Assembly (NCBI GenBank): GCA_037074765.1
Contig: JBAMDO010000574.1
Coordinates: 496,001 to 560,000, forward strand
Direction: 5' to 3'
From: Mansonella perstans
Lineage: Eukaryota; Nematoda; Chromadorea; Rhabditida; Onchocercidae
Length of the DNA stretch: 64,000 nt
The notes below the pieces were generated by a model. The model made no database searches. It had not been told where the DNA came from and saw only the letters and a list, made by a program, of their open reading frames with translations. Below, in pieces: positions 11,436 to 22,050 of the stretch. Made by a program: the position numbers and the translations under genes. Every line of letters begins with the position of its first letter. Positions within the stretch are counted from its first letter, which is position 1.

Positions 11436-13478
11436 TTAGGAACAAATACGGCTGTATGTACTTATTCGTTCCCTAAGCATGCGCATATTGTGGTTGAATT
11501 GTTGAGCCATATTCAGAGCTCGATCTGTTAAAAATAGAACATCCACGAGCTGTGGAAGAGAGCATTCCGCTAAAGTAACTGTCAAACCATGGGTACCTGA
11601 AATGAAGTAAATCAGAAATCTAATGAATAATAAATCCAGCAAATACCATTATTGAACTGTTTAATCATTAAGAATCATTAGAGAAGTTCCAAACTCAAAA
11701 AAATTTCCGCTTTAAAAAACTTTAGAATGTTATTTTTAGCAAAAGCTATAAAATCAAAAGCTAGACTGCATTAATTCTGCTATTTTCTCATAAAACCCAA
11801 GTCTAGCAATGATTCTATTTCAGAGATGTTCTTGATAAGTAGCAACAACTATGCAAAAAGAAGCAAATCAGATAATCTCATTGCTTTATATCTAAACTAC
11901 TCATCAAAATAATTAAACTATACGTATACAGAAACACTACGAAAATAGTACCATTGGTTTTCGGAGTGACTTGATAGGCAGCACAAACAAGGCGATTTGC
12001 ACATATATAATATGAGAAAACCAAATCAGATGGCAGTGGTGGATTGAAATAACGTGTAATCGCTGAATTACATAGCTCGAGCAACGTACGTTTCTCTGGA
12101 ATGCATAATGTTGAACGCGCTTGTCCAATCAGACTCGATACCTGAAAAAATAAAATTATTGACACAGCTAGAAATTTGTTATGTAAAATATGTTGAACAA
12201 ACAGTAAGTTCAGGAGAAGGAAAAGTGGAGGGATTCGATCATTACGCTAATTTTATTTGTAAAATTATTCCTAATTCTTTTTATTTTGATAATTTTATTT
12301 TAGGTTTTAATTATTTCTTCCGAGGCATTTTTCGTTTGTTTCCTTTTTTCTTTGTTTCGTAGTTTGTTGCTAAGATTCAAGAACTTATATATGAAATTTG
12401 CCACGAAAACAAACAAACAAACCTTAGAAATAATAGCGATGAAGTTGGATGGCATCTTGCAGATACGATCAGGTGGTATTTGCCTAATCCATTTCAGTTT
12501 CTGAAGATCAGTTAATGATGTAATCAACTTGAGATTACCTTTTTCAAAAAAAAAAAGCAAAAAACAAAAGGTTGGAAAATCAGGACTATAAAGAACTGAC
12601 CTGAATAAGCATGCTTAGAGCCTGAACATAATAATTATCAGCATCTTGCATCTGCTGCAATTTCCATTGTACATCTGGTTGTGCAGATCCGCGGTAAACG
12701 CCACCAGGTATTCTCGGGTATTTTATTGTCACCTAAAAATTGACTGATTGGATCGGAAAATTATTCTAAATTATGCTTGCTAAGACTTTATGTAATAAGT
12801 CGGCAATTTGTGAAAGAATCAGCAAATAGTAAGTTCCCTCCTACTTTGTAAGCTCACAGCATTTTAATTTTGGATTTCCATCGGTGATACCTCAGTTTGT
12901 ACAATACTCTCGCCAAGCAGCATAACAGAACATTTGAATGCTTCTCCTGTTCGTTGCATCAATGAAAATTTTTCTACCGTCGGATTTTCTGCGTCCAACT
13001 TAATTGACGAATTCACCTTATTAGACAGATTCATTCTTTTACAAATTGCTCGCAAAATATCTTCCAGCTAAAATTTTCAAACAAAAATAAATTATTAAAT
13101 AATAATGATTTAATAATCGCCATCAAAATCAATTAATCAATTAGTTTTGGAAACATTCATCATAACATCTAATCATCGTTACATATAACTAAGTGAATTC
13201 AACGATTATCAAACGTAAATCTTTTCTAGAATTCATGGAAAACTTTGAATTGAAAATCTTTTGAAAAATACCTTCATAAAAATTCCAAAAATTTCTAAAT
13301 TTTGAAACCATTCTTGTTCAGCTAGCAGATTACGTTGTAGGAGTAATGCTTGTTCTCTCTTTGATTCAGGATTACTTTTGTCGATATTATCACATTCATC
13401 GATATCATCATCATCATCATTATCATCCTCATCTGATTGTCGATGTACAGTTTCGCTAGCAACATCTAATTCACTCAT
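11436..13478 (-). CDS. rogdi: Rogdi homologue (leucine-zipper domain protein), complete
   Basis: Six exons on the minus strand: 13272-13478, 12891-13067, 12601-12732, 12423-12527, 11952-12141 and 11436-11596. They join in phase to 324 codons (323 aa; human ROGDI is 287). The match to the Rogdi family is clear in QWKLQQMQDADNYYVQAL, then the PPLPSDLVFSYYICANRLVC block, then the C-terminal helix LPQLVDVLFLTDRALNMAQQ ending at TAA 11436-11438. The N-terminus carries an acidic D/E-rich tract (about residues 16-30) before EWFQNLEIFGIFMK. Rogdi is a RAVE/Rabconnectin-associated protein linked in vertebrates to V-ATPase regulation and synapses, which is interesting beside the proteolipid genes 43 kb away, though I infer no link. 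The start at 13478 lies 24 nt after a TTTCAG acceptor at 13503-13505, likely a trans-splice site; that leader would contain a 5-codon upstream ORF. Confidence 0.9.
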
Positions 13479-13619
13479 TGTAACTTTTCAATATCTGTTC
13501 ATCTGAAATGTTACCTTTATTGAACGGTAACATAACGGTCAGCCATGGATCAGCCAAAAGAGCCAAGTATAGAGCAATTGCGCATCTACCAATCATGTTA
13601 AGAGATCTCAAAACCAGTA

Positions 13620-13760
13620 ATACATATATCTCTCATCAACCATACAATCAAATGAAACACTTTCTCATCAAATGCTTAACTCTCTCATCAGGTGCCTAAC
13701 TCTCCCATCAGGTGCCTAATTCTCTTATCAGGTCCCTAACTTCCTTACCAAGTCTCTACA
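13620..13760. repeat. Degenerate ~21-bp tandem repeat
   Basis: About five imperfect copies of a unit like CTCTCATCAGGTGCCTAACT in succession, decaying toward the right (TTACCAAGTCTCTACA). It is the first of several unrelated arrays between rogdi and the SDR gene. Confidence 0.7.
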
Positions 13761-13944
13761 ACTCCCTGTTCCCATCATCTCTTCGTCAAACTTACTATCT
13801 TAGTCATCCTTACCACTTGTTTACGAGGACACTATGAAACCCAACAAGTCGTATGAAAATACATCGGTGAACTATTTGGCATTGAAGGACTGAATGGAAT
13901 CGTTCCTCATCATTCACTGAATTTCTCTTTCCTTCTGAATAAGA

Positions 13945-14332
13945 GAAAAAAGTGATCCGTTGTATTCCGGGAAAAGGAAAAAAAGTGATCCGTTGTATTC
14001 CGGGAAAAGGAAAAAAAGTGATCCGTTGTATCCCGAGAAAAGGAAAAAGTGATCCGTTGTATCCCGAGAAAACGAAAAAGTGATCCGTTGTATCCCGGGA
14101 AAGGAAAAAGTGATCCGTTGTATCCCGGGAAAAGGGAAAAGTGATCCGTTGTATCCCGAGAAAAGGAAAAAGTGATCCGTTGTATCCCGGGAAAGGAAAA
14201 AGTGATCCGTTGTATCCCGAGAAAAGGAAAAAGTGATCCGTTGTATCCCGAGAAAAGGAAAAAGTGATCCGTTGTATCCCGGGAAAAGGAAAAAAAGTGA
14301 TTCATTGTATTCCGGGAAAAGGATTGACGGGG
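13945..14332. repeat. Minisatellite, 12 copies of a 30-34 bp unit
   Basis: The core GTGATCCGTTGTATCCCG recurs with starts near 13952, 13986, 14019, 14050, 14081, 14111, 14141, 14172, 14202, 14233, 14264 and a degenerate copy near 14298. Each core is followed by a G/A-rich spacer whose length varies by 1-4 A residues. Units alternate CCCGAG and CCCGGG variants. A long frame on the minus strand through the array only reflects the repeat and changes frame with spacer length. Confidence 0.92.
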
Positions 14333-14337
14333 AGATG

Positions 14338-14556
14338 CTTAATTTATTGGAAAAAAGTCTATAAACTATAGTTTAATTTTATTGGGAAAAAATCTATAAA
14401 CCATTGTTATTCGTATGGGAACAAGGAGTTGTAGGATCGGAAGAACAGGGATTGGTTATTGTTTACTTTTCGTTCTCTTTAAATATCCAACATTTGTTTT
14501 ATACAAATAGCTTAATTTATTGGGAAAAAGTCTATAAACCATAGTTATTCCTATAA
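14338..14556. repeat. Three dispersed copies of a ~35-bp motif
   Basis: A motif beginning TTAATTTTATTGGGAAAAAA and continuing with TCTATAAACCATAGTTATTC occurs near 14340, 14371 and 14511 with small differences. Two copies are adjacent and the third lies about 140 bp away. Confidence 0.7.
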
Positions 14557-14577
14557 AGAAAAGTAGCGATAACAAGG

Positions 14578-14649
14578 GTGTTAGATGATGACCTCTGACC
14601 TGTGTTAGATGATGACCTCTGACCTGTGTTAGATGATGACCTCTGACCT
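14578..14649. repeat. 24-bp tandem repeat, three copies
   Basis: GTGTTAGATGATGACCTCTG plus ACCT is repeated three times almost without change. The period is a multiple of three, so one minus-strand frame reads RGHHLTQV repeatedly, but no gene context supports translation. Confidence 0.85.
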
Positions 14650-14742
14650 TATCCATTTTCGTTTCAGTTACATCTATTCGCGTATCCTGTGTATTTGATA
14701 TAGTTATTTCTTGTGTGACGAATCAGATCAGTGAGAATTTCA

Positions 14743-17127
14743 ATGGCTAGAGTATATGTGGTCTGTATCTTTTTTCCTTTTTAAATATTGTTATTATTAT
14801 TTGAATAAATGGGAAATATAGATCATTGATTGAGTATGTACAAGCTAATTACACTGAATACTGCTAATGTTAATCTTGGGAAGATTTTAACCAATAGCAA
14901 CTTCATTAACGAGAAAGAGCGATTACTGAGTTCTTTGTTTATTAAAACCTACCAGGCCTATACCTGCTCTTATGTTACGGTTATAGGTTGTAGGCCTACA
15001 CCTGCTCTTATGTTACGGTTGTAGGTAACTTCTGTTTAATATTTAACGTTACACTGAAATAGTGCTGATTGGGTAGCTTTGGTTGTTAATTATCACTGCA
15101 AATTGCTCAGTTTTAGGACAGTATGTAAATGAAATTTAGAACAACAGATAGTTATGATTTGTTAGTTTAAAAAAATTTCAAAATATTGAGACACTACATT
15201 AGTTAGTTTGCTAAATCAGTTTAATTATTATCTTTACAGGTCACTGGTGCGAACAAAGGTATTGGTTATGGGATCGTAAAAGGTCTTGCTGAAATGTTAC
15301 ATGGTGCAGTCATATACCTCACGGGTATTGTTTGCATATTACTATGAATATTAATTGTAACTTGATAGCGGCTTATCTAGGGAAACAAAAAGTAAGGGCC
15401 ATATTGACAAATTAGTTTTTCCTTCATTGAATTTCTTTGTAAATCTTCATGCCACAAAGGTATATGTTTTATTGCAATGATCTTCTTTCTTTTCCTGAAT
15501 AGTTAGGTTAATGAGATAGAGTGTTTTTATTTTCACTTTTTACAGCAAGAAATGAGAAATTGGGCACTGAATCGTTGGACAAATTGATCAAAGAATTGAA
15601 TAATAAGCGTCATTCTGATATTCATTTTCACCAACTTGATATCACCGATCGTAACAGCTGCGAGAAATTTGCTTCTTATTTGAAAAAAGAACATAATGGA
15701 TTAGATGTACTGATTAATAATGCAGGATTTGCGTTCAAGGTATTTGAATACCTCATACAGGATTTTTTATGCTTTTATTTTGAATTAAATGATATTACAA
15801 TAAAGAATTTGCATCGTAGTTTTTTTGTACTCTGATGGTATTGATTTGTTTGGCAGAAATATAAATGGTTGATTTAAAAAGAAGGAGTTTATAAAATTTT
15901 AAAAAATGAAGAAATTGAAATAAAGTGCATTTTAGCACGCAGCAACAGAATCACCAGAAGAACAAGCTCGCGTGACAATTGGTATCAATTATGATGGTAC
16001 TAAACAAGTCTGCAATGTATTGTTTCCCCTCATTCGAAATGATGGAAGGTGAATTTTCAATTTCTGTTAGTTAATCGAAATTTTAATGTATTGAAAGGGA
16101 TTTTTCATTTTTTCGCATGATTTAAGCAATGTTAGTATTGTTCTTTATTTAGAGTTGTTAATGTAAGCAGCTCAGAAGGTGTCATTGCCGGACGTTACAG
16201 TGATGAAATTATTACCAAACTTACCAGTTCTTCGTTAACAGTTGCTGATATCGACAAATTCACTCGTGACTACATGAAGTAAAGATTTTGATTAATGTGT
16301 TTTGCGTTTTGAATTAGACTATCATAATTAAATAGAAGAGAAAGTGATTTGAAAAGATATGAAAAACAATTTGGGAAAAAATACTTTTCTCATGGAATGT
16401 TAATTGGTACTCGCGAATTTTTTATGCAGTATTTTTATATTTCTATTGTACAGAAAGCAATCTTTGTCATTAAGGGTACTATTCCAGGGCTTGCATTGGC
16501 GATAAGCGGAAAGAAAATGGCTTTCCTAGCTCAGCGTATAAAGTGTCAAAAGCTGCAGAGATAGCGCTCACATTTATCCAAGCGAAAGAGTTGAAATCCC
16601 GAAATATTTTGGTAAACGTGGTTCGTAATTCCTTTTCTTCATTTTCCGAAATTTAATCCATTGTAAATACTCTACTGGAAAATGTTTAGAGTAATCATTA
16701 ATAATTTCATTCAGTTTTTTTTGCAGAAAAATAACAAGTTCTTTGTTCAGTTTTTTCTTATTTAGCTTTTTTTATTTTAGTGAATTCTGAATTTTCCTTT
16801 TTTATGGAATCAGACAATAATTTGGGCCATAATATCAAACAGTAATTTGGATATTTGGTTGTCGAGACACTCTAAGTCATTGCAATTTTCAAAAGGATTA
16901 ATGAAGATGAATAATTCTCAACTCTTCACTGAAGTAAATGGAAATTTTTTCAGTGTCACCCCGGATATGTCAATACCGATATGACCAGTCATCTCGGACC
17001 TCTTACAATTGAAGAGGGTGCCGATACGCCTATCTATTTAGCAACACTGGAAGACAACGGACCAACTGGAAAGTTTTTTTATAAAAGAAAAGAGATTGAT
17101 TGGAATGTTCCATTTGTTAGTAGTTGA
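14743..17127 (+). CDS. Carbonyl-reductase-like short-chain dehydrogenase/reductase
   Basis: NAD(P)H-dependent SDR resembling carbonyl reductase 1, expected to be cytosolic and to reduce carbonyl substrates. Seven exons: 14743-14760, 15240-15324, 15546-15739, 15936-16048, 16153-16278, 16488-16620 and 16954-17127, totalling 281 codons (280 aa; CBR1 is 277). The tiny first exon encodes MARVYV and joins to VTGANKGIG, giving the TGxxxGxG cofactor motif. NNAG is in exon 3, the catalytic Ser in VVNVSSSEG (exon 5), and the Tyr/Lys pair in SSAYKVSK (exon 6), preceded by KENGFP typical of the CBR1 group. HPGYVNTDM (exon 7) follows the active site. All key residues are intact. An AATAAA lies near 17456. 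The substrate is unknown. Confidence 0.92.
14954..15029. repeat. 38-bp tandem duplication in SDR intron 1
   Basis: Two copies of AGGCCTAYACCTGCTCTTAT plus TGTTACGGTTRTAGGT start at 14954 and 14992 and differ at only a few positions. They lie in the long first intron of the SDR gene, and each unit is richer in GC than its flanks. Confidence 0.85.
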
Positions 17128-18114
17128 TTTGATGAAGTCCAACAGTTGGTAATTTGGCCAGTAATTCGTGATTTCGTTCATAATTTTTCGGATACCTGGT
17201 GTATCTTGGACACTTTTGTTTAATTGTAGACATTTCTTGCAGTGAAACAAAAGAGAATAGAAAGAATATGCAAATCATATCGTTTTTGACTCTTAAAACT
17301 TATTCCATTGTGTTTGTTATACCCTGGGCTATTAATGGTTTTTGAAGACAATCAATCAGGATTCCACATAATTGCTACAATTGGTTGTAACAATGTTCGT
17401 TTTTATGAGGAGAATGATATGAAATTATTGAATCCTTATCATTTGAGTAAAAGTCAATAAAGAGTAAAACTTTTCCAGTTATATCAAATCAATAGTAGAC
17501 TTTTTTTCTTTTTTTTTTCCAAATTTTTAAATTTTCATAATTCTGTAAATTTATATAATTTGAATAAACACGACTATTATAGCAGCATTGGAGAATCGAT
17601 AGATTGAAGAGGTTATAAAAGCCAATCTTTTAAATATAGAATTTAGTTGAGCTGCTATAAAAGTTTAATGGGTCAGTTAAAGAAGTGCATGCTATCACTG
17701 TTCCATTTCGATCATTATTGTGAACATTATGAGCTTTTTCTATCTTTTTCTATCATTAGTAACATATTTGCTAATTGACAGTAACAATTCGCTTCATCAT
17801 TTTACAGTGATGTATGTGAAAATACAAAGCTTTTGATTATTATTTATGATGTACTTAACAAAATTAGCTGTTTATTTTTTATATTTTCCTCTGGCAACGT
17901 TTTTTTTCAATCCTCAAAAAACAAGATAAAAGGCTTTTTGGAGTTTTCTAATAACAATAATAGTGTTGCCGAAGCAAAATACTTCTTGTTAATTTTTATC
18001 AAATAAAACATTCACTTCAAAATGGTAGTTTAACACTGTCCTAAATGTCGAAATTAAAATTATTGAAGGAACGAAAAGTAATTTAAGATTCATATGTTCA
18101 GCATGATCAATAAT
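17128..18114. other. Convergent intergenic, no gene seen
   Basis: Spacer between the SDR (+) and 7TM receptor (-) 3' ends. It contains poly(A)-signal-like AATAAA and T-rich tracts. The stretch just after the SDR stop has no frame that resembles a known protein. Confidence 0.6.
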
Positions 18115-20071
18115 TTAGTTCTTTTCTAGATTAAAAACAGTATTTACACTCTTACTACAAGCAGCTGTCGTTTGTTTGCACTTACGAAAGTTTTTTTCGA
18201 TGCATTCCGGAAATAACTGCCTCACGTAAGAAGCAATATCGTCCTGTTTTATCAAGATTGCAGCTATATTTGTTAACGGATTGAAATTACAGCTAATTGA
18301 TACCGCTATACGTATCAGTTCGGAGTAGTAGGTTGTTGGATCGTCATCATTATCATATATCAACAGCTTGAAGCACAACGGTATCACATAGAAGATTAAA
18401 GTAAATACACAAGAAATGCCCATTGTAACAGTGAGTTTACGTTGGCGTGCTTCAAATAACCGTAACCTTGCTTCCTAAAATATACGGTACTGCAGTATTA
18501 GATTACTCAAAACTGTTTGGGAATGATGAATCTAATAATATTAGTTGTCTGTTCCATCTAATCTATTAGGTTATTAATATCAATATTTTGGATCTGTTGA
18601 GCATTTGGACCAAAATTATATTTTACCGAAGTTGTTACCCTCATAACGTGCCAAGATTTTATAGAAACTTCAAATTGCAACTTTTTAAATGCTCAGTTAC
18701 TGCTTACATGGCTTTAAAAGTATCTTAAAAATGATCTACTTGAAATATTCAAGTAGATCTTCTAGAGCTATTAATTTAATGCGGTCTGTTCAATACAACT
18801 TGAAAAGAAATTGAATTTCTGAAATGGAAGAAGCTGCTAAGAAGCAAATAAACAGCTAAATTATTCAGAAGAACGGCAAATGTAAACATACCGGTTGGTT
18901 GCTTTTTATTCGTCGAAGATGTTTTCTGCTCATCATATACACAACAACATAGAGAATAACGCTTAAAGACGTGGAAATGATCAGCGCCAAATAATACAAA
19001 TCCGCAAAAAATGGCTGTAGAACATCACCTGACCTGAATACGGAAAACAATAAGAAGTTGAAGTGGTCCGGTCACTGAATTATCTGTAACCTAATAAGTA
19101 CTTACCAACAAAAACCATTCAACATGGACTCAGCATCTTTGAAGGAAAAAAACCACGCAACTAAGATGAATAACGATGCTGAACCGAAATAGAAAATGAT
19201 CTGAAAAAAACACTTTCGACCTGGAATTCAAACATTAGGATTTGAGCTGGAAATGTTTTGAAATAGATTTATAATTGCTAATCGCTAACATTGATCGTTA
19301 TTGAAACTTTAGGTAGAAATCAATAAATTACAAGATTTTCAAAAAAGAGTGCTTCGAAACCTATTCCAGAAACTGGGACTTTTTATGTTTCATGTTTCTC
19401 ACGTTTTTTATGTTTCACTTTTTTATGTTTCACAAGTGATATACCAGCCTGCTTGATTTGGTATGAATAATTCTTCTTGAAATACCACATTGGAGATATA
19501 AGGGAAATGATGCGATCCGTACTTACCATAAGTGTCGATATAGCGGATAATAACTGTGACCTGAATTTCGTACTATTTATAAATTACTTAGTATGCTGAT
19601 CAATAAATGCGGAATGGATAATGGAAATCTGCATGAAACGACAAACAAATCGAAGATTAAGCACCAGAACATACCATGTAATTATTGTAGACCATGGAAT
19701 CAGCAAGCAAAATCGCCTGGTTGTCCGGAAGTATCCAACTGCTATTATAATTAGCCGACCAATTCCAGCTATACAAAACCCAAACCCCAGTATTGTATCA
19801 GCGAAAATCTATGAACGAAAATATAAAATTAAAAAACAACAGCAAAACAAATCAGCAAGTAATAAGCGGCTAATTAATGTTGTTGGACATTGGATGATTA
19901 GATGTCATCTTATTGAATTACCTGAGCAAACAAAATGATGTATTGTTTTCTGAGATGTCGATGTTTGATGAATGCTAATTGAACCATACCGTTGCAAATG
20001 ATAATCGCTAAGCCTTCAAGTATATAAATGACAAATGTAATTATCAGAAACATCCTCCTATTTCCCATCAT
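18115..20071 (-). CDS. Serpentine 7TM G-protein-coupled receptor (nematode chemoreceptor-like)
   Basis: Six in-phase exons on the minus strand: 19922-20071, 19675-19808, 19527-19560, 19106-19200, 18892-19033 and 18115-18474, giving 305 codons (304 aa). Hydrophobic helices follow in order: TM1 (FLIITFVIYILEGLAIII), TM2 (DTILGFGFCIAGIGRLIIIA), TM3 (LLIPWSTIITW onward), TM4 (IIFYFGSASLFILVAWFF), TM5 (YYLALIISTSLSVILYVVVY), TM6 (GISCVFTLIFYVIPLCF) and TM7 (IAVSISCNFNPLTNIAAILI). A basic third cytoplasmic loop (SRKHLRRIK ... EARQRK) is consistent with G-protein coupling. The overall pattern is that of nematode Srsx/Srx-type receptors, but no DRY motif is visible and I cannot name the ligand. The start is supported by a TTTTCAG acceptor at 20100-20102, 28 nt upstream; a longer frame from 20125 would lie inside that acceptor region. 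Confidence 0.8.
18733..18759. repeat. Perfect 12-bp hairpin with 3-nt loop (intronic)
   Basis: GATCTACTTGAA (18733-18744) and its exact reverse complement (18748-18759) flank ATA. It lies in the last intron of the 7TM receptor gene. Confidence 0.85.
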
Positions 20072-20099
20072 TTTAGCGTTGTATTTGTTACATTTGCAA

Positions 20100-20102
20100 C
20101 TG
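20100..20102 (-). promoter_or_regulatory. Probable trans-splice acceptor of the 7TM gene
   Basis: TTATTTTCAG on the minus strand ends 28 nt before the ATGATG start with no coding exon in front. This pattern suits spliced-leader addition. Inferred from sequence only. Confidence 0.5.
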
Positions 20103-21936
20103 AAAATAATATGATTAACTAGCAACTGAATTGAGCCAAAAATTATTCAAAAAACACAACTGAAAACAACATTGCACCTGAGACCGAAGTTATGGATGGA
20201 ATCACGAATGATAGCTCATCATTAGTTAATTAAATTGGACCAACTATACATGTAACAAGTCTTACTGTAATTAATGCAAAGACGTGAACTTAAATGACCA
20301 TAGGAATTGTTGCTGTATGAATAACTTTATAAGATTGTTGCAGTAGAACTTTCCATGCATGCTAAAAATATTGAGCTCAACTAATTACATTTTAAATTGA
20401 TGGGAAAATTTTTAATCATAGATAGCGAAATTTTGAAATACTGCTTACTGAAAAAATAGAGCTTTCTAAAAACCATTTGATGAGTTTCAAAAAATAATTT
20501 CTTTGCATTGTTGAAATTTCTATTGGTCATTTAAATGACCTGTAAAAAAATAGTCTGAACTGTAAATACAGTAGGACTGCTTTTAATTCAAACTTTAAAA
20601 AAAATTAGTTTGGTGCTATCAATTGAAGTCAAAAAATTGATTGTTAAGGCGATGAAAAGTTTGTGAAATTCTTGAAAGAGCTTTTTCCATTCGACTCGAC
20701 CACTTTTGCTAACGTTCTTTATTGTTCTCGAAAAACACTGTAGTAGACTCCGCGTCGATTATTTACACTTCTTTGAACTTTCAGGATAATCATTTTTTTC
20801 AAGAAAAAGCTGTCCGACACTGTTGTATCAGGTTGATTAACACATATTTGAAATTTTTTGCTACTTCATTCTCATTTTTTAAAAAGAGAAAATCATTGTA
20901 TGATATAACTAGAACTGAAGTTTAGTAAAATAACAAATTTTGTTGAACTATTAAACAACCAATTATGAATCCCATAAACTACAGATCATCTAAAAGACAT
21001 TTGTAGGCGCTGACATCTTTTATTTTAATCAGCAGTTACTTGTCAAACTATTATATCAATTAATCCGAGTGATTAATCAAAGACCAAATCAAGATTTAAT
21101 TGAAGTGCTGTTAGTTCCTTCCTGCCCACTACATGCAACAAGGAAAAGACCATATCTCAAATTGAACCGGACGAATACATAATGATTCATAACGGATCCG
21201 TTATGCTAATTAAATATTGTCAAAAATGAATAAGCACATCTGCTGAAATTTAAGGAAATTTCCCCTGCTATCGGGGAAGAATGCACAAAACAAAGATCAA
21301 CATCTCTTTTAACAATTCATTTGGGCTCTGAGACCGAGGAAAAATATATTCAAAATGCAAAATATACTCACGGACTTCTCAACAAGAAGCCATTCAAAAG
21401 TTAGCAACAAACGACTAATGATGACTAGAGATTGTGTCTAAACACGAATAACAATTGCCGCAGATGCAGTAAATATTGTTTTCGCTTTTTTACTCTTTCA
21501 GCCGTATAGTTAACGAACTCCGCCATTATTACAGTTCAATCCTTTCTTTTCCACTATCATGCATCATAAATTATGAAAATTTTTATTTCTAACTCCCATT
21601 AAAATCACATATCCAAAACTTCAAATGTTGAAGACTTCATGCATTTGTTAGCAATATATTTTTAGTGAAATGTAGGATTCAGTCAAAATTTTAGATGATG
21701 TCGGAAGCACAATAGTTTTAAATGATAATTATTTTTTTGATTTTGTCAGAGATTCAAAAATGATGACGGTACGGTAAGAAAAAGTATGTGCCCTTTTTCA
21801 ATGAAATATGTCAAAATTGCTTGCATCAAATTTTTTCCGAACTTCCATCTTCTCTAATCCACGTAAATATCATAGAATAGAGTATAGTATGGATTTATCC
21901 AATAGCTACTGGTCAAATGACCTGACATCTTGTAAG

Positions 21937-22050
21937 CTAATGACGAGGCATCCGTGATCCTTCAATTAGTAATCCTCCTATATCAGATGGCTCCATGATG
22001 GGGAGCCCGAGAATCGTAGAACTCACAGTTGGGACATTAGCATATATCAA
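21937..22050 (-). other. Possible isolated exon, function unknown
   Basis: After an acceptor-like CTTTATCAG, 37 sense codons stay open to TAG at 21937-21939, encoding a peptide containing NVPTVSSTILGLPIMEPSD and GGLLIEGSRM. The composition is less AT-rich and more protein-like than its surroundings, but no partner exon was found nearby. It could be a terminal exon, a relic of a mobile element, or chance. Confidence 0.25.

Noticed and set aside
13910..14305. 131-codon minus-strand frame of Phe/Ser/Arg/Asp repeats
   Set aside because: It is the minisatellite read in changing frames; spacer indels shift the register and there are no splice or start signals of a gene.
13945..14332. Regular repeats reminiscent of a CRISPR array
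   Set aside because: Spacers are just short A/G runs of 12-16 nt, not unique 30-mers, and the context is a eukaryotic genome.
14456..14656. Frame with repeated RGHHLTQV
   Set aside because: It is only the 24-bp tandem repeat read in frame, with no gene structure around it.
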